The notes: a model not told the origin generated them from the sequence alone. A stretch of 64,000 bases of DNA from WJKR01 sp964556395 (GCA_964556395.1 CAZKVR010000001.1:213226-277225), one strand, 5' to 3'; shown: positions 1 to 9,005, counted from the stretch's first letter. Numbers and translations: made by a program.

Positions 1-2197
1 AACTGGTGGTCTCGACCGGCGCACTTTGCTTGAGGGTGCAGGCAGGATTCTCCTGACAGTCTTCTGAACCGATATCATCGCAGATGTCAGGCCGTATCTT
101 GCGGTTCTCGGATTCTCCTTGAAAGATTCCTTGGTCGTTGTCAGCAACACATGCAGACACGACGCGGCATAAACCACCGCAATCCTCAGTGCTGTAATAA
201 CTGCATATCCAATTAGATATTGGTTCGATACCCTTACACGTTTCAGATACAGAACAGCCTTCCACAGAACTGCACTCTTCCATATCAAGATCGGCGCACT
301 CCTCGACCGAGAGGTTTCGGATACAGTTCTCTTCCAGGATATTGATATAGGGATGTTCACATTGGTTGTAGTCATCCAGGGATGGTTCTGAACAGGTTAA
401 TGATACGGAACAGGATTCATGATTGATGGCTTCTTGGGGGTCGACGTCGTCACAGCTCGTTTGTTCATCGCATTCCCAGGAGCAAGGGTTAGAGTTGGTA
501 TGGGGGTTCCCTGAAACATCCTCGCAGATATATGGGTCATCAAAGCCATCACAAACAAAAGTTCCTTGCACCGTCTGACAACTATAATCTGAGCAGAAGG
601 AACCTTCAGCTGTGACCTCCGCTTCGCAACCCATAGCTTGACAAGCGGTGTCAAGCTCGTAAGAGTAAATGTCGCTGGAGTAATCGTCACAGGAGGCGTC
701 CTCCATAGGCTTTCTGCAGACCGCGTAGCCTCCCCAGACAGAGCATTCGTCGAATGATTCCGGATCGTCACGAGTACTGCAAGACGTCGAGTCTTGGCAT
801 TCCCAAGAACAAGCGTAATCACCGGAGTTATCTTCCACAGTCTTACAATCTTCTTCATTATTATAATCAGCACAACTACAGGTATTAGGACCGCAATCGA
901 ATTCGCCGCCTTGACATTTATATTCCAGACAAGCATCCCCTTCTATATTTGGAGGAATATACTCGCAACCATTATCTTCGCAGGAGTCTTCATCCCCTAG
1001 CCAGTCATCAATGTCGCCGGAGTACTGGTTGCAGTCGTCACCACCCTCAGATCCATCGCTGTAGGGGTGTCCACATATGAATGCGTCGTCTCCGCAGCAG
1101 CCGTCAGAGCCATCATTCAAGCTATTGATGTCATGAGAGGTTATACTTTCTGAGCCTTCCAAGAAGAAAGGCGTGCTGTGAGATTGCCGGATATTATCCT
1201 CACAGTAACTTTCGGCATTGTTTTCTTTCCATCGTCCATCAGCACAGACTAAATCATTGTGTATGTGACTGTCATCCTCGTCGTCACCGCAGCAATGATA
1301 TCGTTCCGGGATATCGTCATAGTCGTCCGTGTGGGTGCCTATCCAGGAGTCGTCTCCGTACGCGGCTTTGCAGAATTCTCCGACTTCGTCGAAATCGCGG
1401 AATTGCTCGAGCTTTGAGGCCAGATCTCCTGTTCCTATAGCGTTGTGGGAGATGACAAATTCGTCCGAGGTGAACTCTTCCCCATCATTCAAATCCTGCA
1501 AGGAGTGGTCATCAAACTGGATGTCCATGTTGACGTTTTCTCCTTTTTTCTTATCATTTTCCTCGTCGTCAAGATCCAAGCCGACGGCTATATAGTAGAC
1601 TCCAGGGTCAAGTGACATTTCCTTCGACTCATAGGTGTAACTACCGCCGCAGTTTCCAGGATCGTGGTTATAGAAGTATCTTGATGAGTTGAGGTCGTCA
1701 TTGTTTGGAGGAACACTCGAGTCTGAGAAGGTGAGGGGATGGATGTAGATGTGGGCTGTAGATTTTATATTGTGAGAATTGTGACAATATGTGTCCAGAC
1801 CTAGTTTGACGGTTTCGATTGGCTCGAATACGTAAAGATATCCTTGGTGGGCTGTACTGGCTGTCGTCCAAATTCTGGTACTGAGGCGTAATTCCTCACT
1901 CGCATCGAAGCACTCGTCTTGGCGGTCGCTGCTAGCATAGTGCTTGTTCCGGAACGCGTTCCAGAAATCCTCGACATTATCAACACCAGCATCATTCTTA
2001 TGGAAATAATTCTCTTGTACAGAACCATCGCCCTCGCCGGTATTTCCTTCAGTGACCACTTTGAAAGTGTAGGGTTGCTCAGAGCATGAGACCAATGGAT
2101 GGAGTTCCGCATTCCCTAACTCGGCAGCCATGACGAGCGATAGCGTAAGGAGTAGGACGAGTAGCAATCTTTGAGAGGTATGCTTTTCGCTCACCAC
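1..2197 (-). CDS. Secreted cysteine-rich repeat protein, 3' end outside window
   Basis: An open frame runs on the minus strand from a GTG at 2197 (or 2194) to the window edge without a stop; an in-frame TGA lies two codons upstream of the GTG. The first 25 residues form a signal peptide (QR, then a Leu/Val run ending near VMAAELG). The body, over 700 residues, is acidic and very rich in Cys, Asp, Asn and Ser, with a module seen at least twice in the second half (CSWEC, then TSC, then an acidic stretch with DPES or DPQE, then a Cys). This points to a disulfide-rich or calcium-binding surface protein. I recognise no named family. It may be related in style to the MopE-like protein at 59.6 kb. 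No close TATA box was found. Confidence 0.75.
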   Translation of the reverse strand, partial: MVSEKHTSQRLLLVLLLTLSLVMAAELGNAELHPLVSCSEQPYTFKVVTEGNTGEGDGSVQENYFHKNDAGVDNVEDFWNAFRNKHYASSDRQDECFDASEELRLSTRIWTTASTAHQGYLYVFEPIETVKLGLDTYCHNSHNIKSTAHIYIHPLTFSDSSVPPNNDDLNSSRYFYNHDPGNCGGSYTYESKEMSLDPGVYYIAVGLDLDDEENDKKKGENVNMDIQFDDHSLQDLNDGEEFTSDEFVISHNAIGTGDLASKLEQFRDFDEVGEFCKAAYGDDSWIGTHTDDYDDIPERYHCCGDDEDDSHIHNDLVCADGRWKENNAESYCEDNIRQSHSTPFFLEGSESITSHDINSLNDGSDGCCGDDAFICGHPYSDGSEGGDDCNQYSGDIDDWLGDEDSCEDNGCEYIPPNIEGDACLEYKCQGGEFDCGPNTCSCADYNNEEDCKTVEDNSGDYACSWECQDSTSCSTRDDPESFDECSVWGGYAVCRKPMEDASCDDYSSDIYSYELDTACQAMGCEAEVTAEGSFCSDYSCQTVQGTFVCDGFDDPYICEDVSGNPHTNSNPCSWECDEQTSCDDVDPQEAINHESCSVSLTCSEPSLDDYNQCEHPYINILEENCIRNLSVEECADLDMEECSSVEGCSVSETCKGIEPISNWICSYYSTEDCGGLCRVVSACVADNDQGIFQGESENRKIRPDICDDIGSEDCQENPACTLKQSAPVETTS

Positions 2198-2288
2198 GTA
2201 GCATCACACCAGTATGACACGCACAGTACCGTCCAGGGCACTCACAAGCTTCTCCTCCCAGCTATCATATTTAAACCTTTCGAGAACC

Positions 2289-2843
2289 TTACAGGTTCTC
2301 TCTGAAGAATTCCCTTTCTTTCGGCGGCCGCACGCCAGTCCATGTTTGCGCGTGGCTGTACGCTCTCGTCTTGCAGCCATACTTGTCCAGTATCGTCTTG
2401 TTCTGCCGCATCCGTCCGAGCATTTTGGCGCGTTCCTTCCCGTCGAGGACGAGCGACAGGTCTAACGCGTACGTCTTCTCCTTCTCCTTGACGAGCTTGG
2501 CCGCGACCTGGTTGAGCCCTGAGCCGCGCCGGTGGGTCTTGTCCTTCTTCTCGAGGAGCTCTGCGTGGTAGATGATGTCGACGGCTTTGGATTCGAGGCA
2601 GTCCCTCGTCGCCGGCGCGATGATGACATCATACTTCTGCTCGTAGCGTTGCGCTTCCCGCCCGTCCTTCACGACGAGCCCTGACTTCACGGTCAAGCCT
2701 TCGACCGCGAGGTGTGACAGGACTTCCTTGTTGCCGTTCTCGTGCTTGGCGAACGCCACCACCACCTCTGTTTCGCCGAGCTTCCGCTGGAAGCCGAGCG
2801 TTGCCAGCGTCGTCTTGGGGTCGGTGTAGAGGATGACGTCCAT
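2289..2843 (-). CDS. rnp3: RNase P protein component 3 (Rpp30 homologue)
   Basis: 184 residues, beginning MDVILYTDPK and containing the Rpp30-type TIM-barrel pattern: an early Asp strand, LTVKSGLVVK, DVIIAPATRDCLESKAVDII, and a long central helix. Rpp30 pairs with Pop5 in archaeal RNase P, which matures tRNA 5' ends. It is somewhat short for the family. The ATG at 2843 is chosen because ATTTAAATA lies 28 bases upstream, giving a leaderless mRNA. The longer frame up to 3173 is an out-of-frame read through the yidC gene. It follows yidC and completes the archaeal ribosomal/RNase P neighbourhood in which Rpp29 is also encoded. Confidence 0.88.
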   Translation of the reverse strand: MDVILYTDPKTTLATLGFQRKLGETEVVVAFAKHENGNKEVLSHLAVEGLTVKSGLVVKDGREAQRYEQKYDVIIAPATRDCLESKAVDIIYHAELLEKKDKTHRRGSGLNQVAAKLVKEKEKTYALDLSLVLDGKERAKMLGRMRQNKTILDKYGCKTRAYSHAQTWTGVRPPKEREFFRENL

Positions 2844-2866
2844 GAGAGCAAGAAAAAGAGACTGAC

Positions 2867-2875
2867 TATTTAAAT
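2867..2875 (-). promoter_or_regulatory. TATA box of rnp3
   Basis: ATTTAAATA on the minus strand, centred 28 bases before the rnp3 ATG and overlapping the region just past the yidC stop. It gives rnp3 its own leaderless promoter. Confidence 0.7.
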
Positions 2876-2877
2876 GT

Positions 2878-3648
2878 TCATGCCACGCCGAGCGCTTTCC
2901 GCAGGCTGAACGACAAGGCGATGCTGAACACGATGTAGATGCCGATCCACCCCCAGTTGCCGACGAGCGGCGCGCCTTCGAGCGGCCGGATCTTCTCGTT
3001 CCCCAAAACCAGCTGTTTGTAAGGCTCCGCGTCGAGCTTCTGGACCGGTTGGACGTAGTTGCCCGTCTCGGACGTGATGGTGATGGTCTGAGACGCCTCT
3101 GCGCCTGACGAGTGGGTGAAGGCCAACTGGTAATCCCCCGGGTCGCCCCGTAGCGTCCACAACAGCTTGTCATCGTCGATGGCCTGCGTGGCGCCCTGGT
3201 CCTGGGCGATCTGCAATGCCGGCGTCGTCGAGAGCGTGACGTTGCCAGCGACGTCGTCGTCCACCACGAGGGTGACGTTGAACGGCTGTCCCGGCTCGAG
3301 AGGATGGTAGGCCATGTGGGCGTTGAGCCATCCGAAGATGATAATAAGCGGAATCAGCGTGTACAGGGTCGGTTTGAAGCTGTGCTTCATGAGCTCCATG
3401 TTCTTCCCCATCATCTCCTTCTGGAGCGCCATCGCCTTCTTGGGGTCTTCCTTGGAGAGCTTCTTCAGCTTCTTCTGGTACTCCTTCATCTCCTTCTTCA
3501 GGGCTTTCATCCGTTTCTGGTCGGTGAGGTACTTGTACGCCAGTGTAGTGAGTACCGTGATGACCGCGCTGATGACGAGGATGGCCGCCCACGAGGGCAA
3601 GCTGAGAAGCGGTGACAATAACGGGTCGAGGACGCCTTCGAGTACCAT
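2878..3648 (-). CDS. Archaeal YidC/Oxa1-type membrane insertase (DUF106 family)
   Basis: 256 residues. A first TM helix (residues about 18-38) is followed by a Lys-rich coiled coil with LKKEMKEYQKK and KAMALQKEMMGKNMELMK, then TM segments near 90-108 and at the C-terminus. This is the three-helix plan of archaeal DUF106 proteins, the YidC/Oxa1 relatives that help SecYEG insert membrane proteins. A roughly 120-residue extracytoplasmic beta-rich domain sits between TM2 and the last TM, making it longer than typical family members. The gene follows secY with its own TATA box 26 bases before the ATG. Start chosen on that spacing. Confidence 0.85.
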   Translation of the reverse strand: MVLEGVLDPLLSPLLSLPSWAAILVISAVITVLTTLAYKYLTDQKRMKALKKEMKEYQKKLKKLSKEDPKKAMALQKEMMGKNMELMKHSFKPTLYTLIPLIIIFGWLNAHMAYHPLEPGQPFNVTLVVDDDVAGNVTLSTTPALQIAQDQGATQAIDDDKLLWTLRGDPGDYQLAFTHSSGAEASQTITITSETGNYVQPVQKLDAEPYKQLVLGNEKIRPLEGAPLVGNWGWIGIYIVFSIALSFSLRKALGVA

Positions 3649-3670
3649 GACAGGCTGGGAAGCCTCGGCT

Positions 3671-3678
3671 TATTTAAA
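3671..3678 (-). promoter_or_regulatory. TATA box of the yidC-like gene
   Basis: TTTAAATA on the minus strand, 26 bases from the ATG at 3648, predicting a leaderless transcript separate from the secY operon. Confidence 0.7.
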
Positions 3679-3780
3679 CCTAATGGAAAACGTAACGGGT
3701 GGAAAAAACGCTCTTGCCACGTCCCTGCCGCTGACGGCTCTTGCAAGGGACGACCTTGACGTGTATTTAAGAGAGAAAGG

Positions 3781-3787
3781 AAAAAAA
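3781..3787 (-). terminator. Oligo-T terminator after the ribosomal/secY operon
   Basis: Seven T residues on the minus strand directly after the secY stop. Archaeal RNA polymerase stops on T runs, so this is the likely end of the L3-to-secY transcript. Confidence 0.6.
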
Positions 3788-3791
3788 TGTT

Positions 3792-5123
3792 TTATTCGCC
3801 GCCCATGAACTTCCGCATCATCGGGTTCATGTCGTACATGTGCTCTTTCGCGATCTCCTCGTAGAGCCTGTACACGATCATGACTGTCAACAGGATGCCG
3901 GTTCCCGAGCCGATGGCACCGGTCAAATCGGCGAGTCCGGCCAACAATCCGATGGCGATGCCGCCCATGACCGTCAACGGCTGGATGTACCGGTTCAGCA
4001 GTCGTTCCAGCACTCGCTGGTCCTTCCTGAAACCCGGTATCGACAAGCCGGAGGACATGATCTGCTTGGCCTGGCTCCTGGCATCAAGGCCTGATGTTTG
4101 CACCCAGAACCAGCTGAACAATACCGCGCCGCCAGTCATTATCATGAGGTAGACGAACCCTTGCGCGAGCATGACGCCGCTGATGCTGCCCGTCAGACCG
4201 GCGTTCAAGAGGTTTGGCGCGCTCACCCAGTTCGCCAGGGTGGAGTTGGCGCTGCCGGTGATGAGCCGCGCGAACAACTGTATGTTCGCCAGCAACGCAG
4301 CCACCAATATCACCGGGATGTTGGATGTGTAGAGGAAGTTGAGAGGCCAGCGTATGCCGTGACCCCTGATGCGTCCGAACGACAATGGTATCTCCACCTT
4401 CATGCTCTGGACGTAGACGACGAATGCGAACACGCCTATCGTCGCCAGGATGGCGCCGAGAGCCAGGCCTGCGGTCTGGCCGTCGAGGTTGAGGAATGCC
4501 TGGAAGACCTGCCACACCTTTCCGATGAAGTACGGGCTGCCCTGCTCGCTGATGAAGCTGAACAGCTGTGTGAAGATCGTCTTTGACACGCCCGCGGCGA
4601 TGAACAATGAGATGCCCGAGCCGAAGCCCCACTTGGATATGACTTCGTCCATGAACATGATCATGATGCCGCCCAGGAACAATTGGAACACCAACAATAA
4701 TGGCGACACCCCCGCCCGCGGCGCGATGCCTCCGAGGTTGACGTAGATGAAAGCCTCGAGGATGATGAAGAATATGCTGAGGATTTTCTGGAAGCCCTGG
4801 AAGCGCTTCTTGCCTTCCGGCGTGGTCATGTCGAACTTGAACAACCCGCTGCCGTTGAGCAGCTGCAGGATGATGCTCGCCGTGACGATGGGGCCGATGC
4901 CGAGGCTGATGATGCTGCCGAACTGGGCTCCCAGGACGATGCTCATGAACTCCAGTTGCTGGAGGGTGCTCTCGCCCGCCCCGAACACCGGGATGAGTCC
5001 TAGCACGAAGTAGATGACGAGTATGGTGAGCGTCCAGGTCAGCTTCTTCTTGAAGCCGAGCCGCTTCTCCTTCGGAGAGGCGACTTCGGGGAGGTTGTTC
5101 AGGAACCCGTCATACCATGCCAT
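3792..5123 (-). CDS. secY: Preprotein translocase subunit SecY (Sec61-alpha)
   Basis: 443 residues with ten predicted TM helices. It forms the protein-conducting channel of the plasma membrane with SecE and Sec-beta. Visible landmarks are the N-terminal LTWTLTILVIYFVLGLIPVFG helix, the plug/TM2 region ending GSGLFKFD, the GIMIMFMDEVISKWGFGSGISLFIAAGV stretch, the cytoplasmic loop with FGRIRGHGIRWPL that contacts ribosomes, and the end helix TGILLTVMIVYRLYEEIA. Length is normal for archaea. It starts 3 bases after the L15 stop, so it is the last gene of the operon; adk, which often follows secY in archaea, is absent here. Confidence 0.97.
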   Translation of the reverse strand: MAWYDGFLNNLPEVASPKEKRLGFKKKLTWTLTILVIYFVLGLIPVFGAGESTLQQLEFMSIVLGAQFGSIISLGIGPIVTASIILQLLNGSGLFKFDMTTPEGKKRFQGFQKILSIFFIILEAFIYVNLGGIAPRAGVSPLLLVFQLFLGGIMIMFMDEVISKWGFGSGISLFIAAGVSKTIFTQLFSFISEQGSPYFIGKVWQVFQAFLNLDGQTAGLALGAILATIGVFAFVVYVQSMKVEIPLSFGRIRGHGIRWPLNFLYTSNIPVILVAALLANIQLFARLITGSANSTLANWVSAPNLLNAGLTGSISGVMLAQGFVYLMIMTGGAVLFSWFWVQTSGLDARSQAKQIMSSGLSIPGFRKDQRVLERLLNRYIQPLTVMGGIAIGLLAGLADLTGAIGSGTGILLTVMIVYRLYEEIAKEHMYDMNPMMRKFMGGE

Positions 5124-5126
5124 CGT

Positions 5127-5600
5127 TTACGCTCCTTCGTCGCTCGCCTCTTCAGAGGCGTTCGTCACGGTGACGGTGCCGCCGGCTTTTTTAACCTTTT
5201 CGATGGCGCCGTCGGTCGCGTTCGGCACGGTGATGGCCCATTTCCTCGTGGCTTGGCCCGTTCCCAACAATTTGGTGTAGCCCGCCTTGCCGAGGTCTAT
5301 CGAGTGGGAGCCGTCCTTGACGGAGAGGTATCCTTCGTCCTGGAGCGTCCTGGTGAACCGTTCGAGGTGCGCCAGGGTGACCGGGGCGTTCCGCGTCCTC
5401 GTCTTGGAGACGAAACCGTGGTTGCCCGCGTAGCGGGTGTTCTTCCAGATGCTCGGCTTCTTCGCGTCTCCGCGCTTGCCAGAGCCGGCCGCTCCGCGTC
5501 CTCCGCGGTGGCCTGCTCCTCGTCGCTTCTTCATGGAGCCGCCGCCGTGCGTCTTGCTCCCGCGGTATCGTGAGTTCTTGCTGCGCTTGGTAGTGGTCAT
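5127..5600 (-). CDS. rpl15: 50S ribosomal protein L15 (uL15)
   Basis: 157 residues. The Gly/Arg/Lys-rich start (SKTHGGGSMKKRRGAGHRGG) is the characteristic extended arm of uL15 that threads into 23S rRNA. The globular C-terminal half carries the archaeal L15/L18e fold with an acidic end. It lies between L30 and secY with gaps of 6 and 3 bases, as in other archaeal spc operons. Confidence 0.95.
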   Translation of the reverse strand: MTTTKRSKNSRYRGSKTHGGGSMKKRRGAGHRGGRGAAGSGKRGDAKKPSIWKNTRYAGNHGFVSKTRTRNAPVTLAHLERFTRTLQDEGYLSVKDGSHSIDLGKAGYTKLLGTGQATRKWAITVPNATDGAIEKVKKAGGTVTVTNASEEASDEGA

Positions 5601-5606
5601 GGTGGA

Positions 5607-5987
5607 TCACAACATCTTCTTGATGAGCTCGTTGATCTTTTCGCCGCGGTCGCCGAGGGCTCCGCCGTTCCTGTAGGCTTGCTTGATGCCCTTCCGCTCG
5701 AACCCCCCTCTAGGCGGGTTGAGGTGGAGGTGCTTCTTGGTCTCGCCGTCAGCGCCTTTCACGCCGCGCTTGTCGAGGAGCTCTTTCTCGGTCTCGGCGT
5801 CGATGACGCCCCAGGTGATGGCGTCCTTGACCTTCTGGAGCATGCCTCTCGTCGTCGGGTTGTCGTCGAGGATGACGCAGGTGTGCTTCCGTTCCAGGCC
5901 TAGCTGGTCGAGCGTCCGCTTCGCCTGCTGGCTGAAGCCGATGCGTCCTCGGAGGAGGATGGCTGCGAGTCTCTTGGCGTCGCTCAT
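5607..5987 (-). CDS. rpl30: 50S ribosomal protein L30 (uL30)
   Basis: 126 residues, archaeal type: a short ferredoxin-like L30 core (LLRGRIGFSQQAKRTLDQLGL, then CVILDDNPTTRGMLQKVKD) followed by the basic extension with HLHLNPPRGGFERKGIK found in archaeal and eukaryotic L7. The first codons overlap the S5 stop by four bases (ATGA), so translation is probably coupled. Confidence 0.94.
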   Translation of the reverse strand: MSDAKRLAAILLRGRIGFSQQAKRTLDQLGLERKHTCVILDDNPTTRGMLQKVKDAITWGVIDAETEKELLDKRGVKGADGETKKHLHLNPPRGGFERKGIKQAYRNGGALGDRGEKINELIKKML

Positions 5988-6799
5988 GCCTGCTCACCTT
6001 CCTTGGGTTCTTCTGCGTTCTCCGCCGCGGCTGCGGCTTCCTCATCCTTGCCAGAGGCGGTCTTGCGCTCAGCGCCTTCGACGATGGCGAACTTCTCCAT
6101 CTGGTCGTGCTTGATCTTCATCTTCGCCAGCTGTCTGAGAGCGGCTTCGGTGGCTTTGATGACGTTGACCTTGTTCTTCGCCTGTCCTCGCGTCTTGGCC
6201 CAGCAGTTCTTGATGCCGGCCATCTCGAGGATCTTGGCGACCTCCCGGTCCACTACCAGTCCTTTGCCTTTCGGGGCTGGCATGAGCTTGACGACGACGG
6301 AGCCGCACTTGCCTTCGACTGCGAAGGGGATGCTGTGCGGCTCTGCTGCGGCGTCTTCCCAGCTGCCCGAGCCGCGTCTGATCTTGAAGAGGCTGAGCTT
6401 GGCGTTCCTGACAGCTTTCTCGCGGGCGGGGATGGTCTCCTTGCTCCGGCCGTGGCCGACGCCGATGAACCCGTCCTTGTTGCCCACGACGGCGTAGGCT
6501 GCGAAGGTCGGCTTGTTGCCTTCCATCGTCTTCTTCTGGGTCTGCCTGAAGGCCCGTCGCTGGCCGCCGCCGAACTTTCCTTTCGACTGGCCGATGAGGA
6601 TGAGGTCTGACTCGACGTTGAGGAGCGTGTCGACTATCTCGGGCTCGAGTATCCTGTAGCCCTTGTCGAGGATCTCGTCGATCTCGGTGATCTCCTTGTT
6701 CTTCACCTTCATGCCCATCTCTGTCTTGGGCTTCCAGTTGTCGAGATCCTCTCGCGGGTCCCGTCGGGGGTCCTTCCTTGGTGATCGTTTGTCTTTCAT
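5984..6799 (-). CDS. rps5: 30S ribosomal protein S5 (uS5) with acidic tail
   Basis: 271 residues, longer than the usual 210-240 of archaea. The dsRBD-like first domain has GKFGGGQRRAFRQTQKK and GVGHGRSKETIPAREKAVRNAK; the second domain has APKGKGLVVDREVAKILEMAG. It lines the mRNA entry tunnel. After the core there is an Ala/Glu-rich tail of about 30 residues, one of several tails on ribosomal proteins in this operon. A short Arg/Lys/Asp-rich leader precedes the core. Confidence 0.95.
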   Translation of the reverse strand: MKDKRSPRKDPRRDPREDLDNWKPKTEMGMKVKNKEITEIDEILDKGYRILEPEIVDTLLNVESDLILIGQSKGKFGGGQRRAFRQTQKKTMEGNKPTFAAYAVVGNKDGFIGVGHGRSKETIPAREKAVRNAKLSLFKIRRGSGSWEDAAAEPHSIPFAVEGKCGSVVVKLMPAPKGKGLVVDREVAKILEMAGIKNCWAKTRGQAKNKVNVIKATEAALRQLAKMKIKHDQMEKFAIVEGAERKTASGKDEEAAAAAENAEEPKEGEQA

Positions 6800-6815
6800 G
6801 ATAAAGCCCTTCCGT

Positions 6816-7322
6816 TCATTGTTTTTCGATGGTCGCCTTGAGCTTGGTGAAGCTTTCCTGCACCTGCTCGTCGGCGACGTGCGATCCTTTGAGCCGGTCC
6901 TCGGTCGGGAACACTTCTTCCGACGCCGGGACGTCGAGTCCTCCGTCGATGGCGCCTTTGAGGGCTGCGTACAGCCTGGAGCCCTTGAGGGGTGTCTGGA
7001 GTCCGAGGTCGAGGATGGCGCCTTTGACGCCTTTCTCCTGCGCCTTCTTGGCGAGCAGCAGTCCTGTCAGGTAGCTGGCGGGCAGGTTCTTGGTGGAGTG
7101 CTTCCACCCCATGCCTTCGAGCGCCTTGCTGCTCACGCCCACGACGACCTTGTCGCCGTCCGGGTCGTAGCCGGTGACTTGCAGGACGATGTGCTTGTTC
7201 GTCCTCCTGATGACGAGCCGGTGCTGTCGGCTCTTGAGCATCTCGAGACGCTTCTTGTAGTTCGTCTTCCCTTCGCGCTTGCGGCGGTAGGGGATGGTCC
7301 TCCTCGTGGTCTGTTGCGTCAT
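6816..7322 (-). CDS. rpl18: 50S ribosomal protein L18 (uL18)
   Basis: 168 residues. Landmarks are YRRKREGKTNYKKRLEMLKS near the start, the archaeal/eukaryotic L5-like HIVLQVTGYDPDGDKVVVG strand pair, and AILDLGLQTPLKGSRLYAALKGAIDGGL. uL18 binds 5S rRNA in the central protuberance. It sits between L19e and S5 with short gaps of 7 and 16 bases. Confidence 0.95.
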   Translation of the reverse strand: MTQQTTRRTIPYRRKREGKTNYKKRLEMLKSRQHRLVIRRTNKHIVLQVTGYDPDGDKVVVGVSSKALEGMGWKHSTKNLPASYLTGLLLAKKAQEKGVKGAILDLGLQTPLKGSRLYAALKGAIDGGLDVPASEEVFPTEDRLKGSHVADEQVQESFTKLKATIEKQ

Positions 7323-7329
7323 GGGAGCA

Positions 7330-7782
7330 TCACTCTTTCTTGACGAGGCGGTGCTCGTCGATGTATAGCTTGATGTGCTTCTTGCTTCGGAAGAAGCCTC
7401 CTTTCGCCTTCTTGTAGAGGTCTGAGAAGGTCTTCCGGTCTATCAGCCCTTTCTCGCGGAGTTCTTGGAGGAATCCTCGTTGGGCTCTGATCTTGGCCAT
7501 CCAGGTGTCCTTCTTCGGCGTGTGCGTGGTCTGCTTGCCCTTGCGGTGGCCTGGGCCTTTGCGCTGGCCTTTGGACTTCTGCCTGAGCAGCTTGTTCGTC
7601 CGCGACCGGGAGCTGCCTTTCTTCTGCACTTTCTTGATGGCGCCGTCTCCGACGAGTCCTCGCAGGTCGGTCTTCGTGATGGCTTCCTTGAGGTCCGGGG
7701 CCCTGGTCGGGTCGAGCTTCACCCGTTTGGGTGAGACTTTCAGGAGCGCCGCCGCGATTCGTTTCTGGATGTTGGTCTTCAT
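7330..7782 (-). CDS. rpl19e: 50S ribosomal protein L19e (eL19)
   Basis: 150 residues. The sequence begins MKTNIQKRIAAALLKVSPKRV and contains the basic stretch KGSSRSRTNKLLRQKSKGQRKG followed by MAKIRAQRGFLQELREKGLI, all typical of eL19, a long-helix protein absent from bacteria. Length matches archaeal homologues. It follows L32e with an 11-base gap. Confidence 0.95.
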   Translation of the reverse strand: MKTNIQKRIAAALLKVSPKRVKLDPTRAPDLKEAITKTDLRGLVGDGAIKKVQKKGSSRSRTNKLLRQKSKGQRKGPGHRKGKQTTHTPKKDTWMAKIRAQRGFLQELREKGLIDRKTFSDLYKKAKGGFFRSKKHIKLYIDEHRLVKKE

Positions 7783-7793
7783 GGGTGATCACT

Positions 7794-8441
7794 TCAGTAG
7801 CCTTTCTTGCTGGTGAGGACCTTGTCCTTCTCCTCTTTCTCCTGCTGCTTCTTGTCCTCTTCAGGAGTGGCTTGGTCCTGCTGGGCTGCCTTGTCGTCGG
7901 AGGGCTTCTCCTCCGCCTGTTGCTCGGCGGGGGCTTCCTCCTGTGTGGCTTCCTCTTCTTTCTTCGCCTTCTCGGCCTTCTTCTTGGCTTCAGCCTTCTG
8001 CTTCAGGGTTTCCTTCTTCTTTTGCTTGAGCTCCTGGAGCTTCTTGGTCTGTTCCTGATATGCCTTGACGGCGAGGTTTGCGAGCGTGATGCCTTTCTCC
8101 TGGGCTGTCTTGATGAGCTCTTCCTTCTTCCTGCGGCCGAGGTTTCCGATGAGGGCCGCGTCGGTCTTGGGGTCGAGCTGTTCGAGGTCCTTGAGGTTGT
8201 CGACGCGCTTGATGGTGAGGCCGTCCTTCGTCGTGCCTCTCAGGGCTGCGGGGGTGCCGTAGCCCGTGTCGACGGTCCGGTGGTAGCCTTTCTTGTGGAG
8301 TCGCATCTTGCTCTGGAGGCCTTTAGGCCTGCGCCAGGTGCCCGCTTTCACGCGGTCCTTCTTGTGGGAGTCGGTCCTGGTGAACTTGGGCTTGCGCGCC
8401 TTGGCGTCCCTTTTCGCTTTGATGAGTTTGTCGTCTGCCAT
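7794..8441 (-). CDS. rpl32e: 50S ribosomal protein L32e (eL32) with long charged tail
   Basis: 215 residues. The first half is eL32: KFTRTDSHKKDRVKAGTWRRP, KGLQSKMRLHKKGY and VDNLKDLEQLDPKTDAALIGNLG. From about residue 130 the protein becomes an uninterrupted Lys/Glu/Gln/Ala-rich tail of about 85 residues, predicted helical or disordered, which is not part of the normal fold. eL32 binds 23S rRNA and is archaeal/eukaryotic only. It lies between L6 and L19e. Confidence 0.94.
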   Translation of the reverse strand: MADDKLIKAKRDAKARKPKFTRTDSHKKDRVKAGTWRRPKGLQSKMRLHKKGYHRTVDTGYGTPAALRGTTKDGLTIKRVDNLKDLEQLDPKTDAALIGNLGRRKKEELIKTAQEKGITLANLAVKAYQEQTKKLQELKQKKKETLKQKAEAKKKAEKAKKEEEATQEEAPAEQQAEEKPSDDKAAQQDQATPEEDKKQQEKEEKDKVLTSKKGY

Positions 8442-8447
8442 TTGTGA

Positions 8448-8993
8448 TCACACTTCTCGGGCTGGTTTCTCGGTGATGTAGATGCCGTCCTGGAAGACGC
8501 GCCTGTCGAAGCCCGGCCTGCGGGTGATGTTCTCGATGTCCGCCGCCACCTGGCCTGCGACTTCGCGGTCGGCTGCCTTGACGGTGATCTCCTCTCCGTT
8601 GACCTTGACGTCAGCCCCTTCCTTGAGGCGGAGGACTCGCGGCACCTTCTCGCCGAGGTAGTTCTTGATCTCGAGCTTGCCGTCCTTGGCTGCGACGGTC
8701 ATGGGGAAGTGTCCGGAGCACGCCTTGAGCTTGTAGGTGAATCCTTCCTTGGCGCCGTGCACCATGTTCTTGAGGTGCGCCTTGAACGTTAGCAACAGGT
8801 TCTTGATGGGTTTGGTCACCTGCGTGGCTTCCAGGGTGATGGATTCCTGGTCTGCCTTGATGGTGACGCCTTTCGCCTGGAACTCTCTGGTGAGTTCTCC
8901 TTCAGGCCCTTTGACGGTGACTGCCGGGGGGTTCACGGTCGCCGTGACTCCTTCCGGGAGCGGGATGGTCTCGTGGAGGTCTATTCGTGCCAT
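8448..8993 (-). CDS. rpl6: 50S ribosomal protein L6 (uL6)
   Basis: 181 residues, two tandem L6 domains. The first has PLPEGVTATVNPPAVTVKGPEGELTREF; the second contains NYLGEKVPRVLRLKEGADVKV and ends GIYITEKPAREV. uL6 sits near the factor-binding centre of the large subunit. Length fits archaeal L6. It starts 6 bases from L32e and is preceded by S8. Confidence 0.96.
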   Translation of the reverse strand: MARIDLHETIPLPEGVTATVNPPAVTVKGPEGELTREFQAKGVTIKADQESITLEATQVTKPIKNLLLTFKAHLKNMVHGAKEGFTYKLKACSGHFPMTVAAKDGKLEIKNYLGEKVPRVLRLKEGADVKVNGEEITVKAADREVAGQVAADIENITRRPGFDRRVFQDGIYITEKPAREV

Positions 8994-9005
8994 TGTCGTT
9001 CACTT

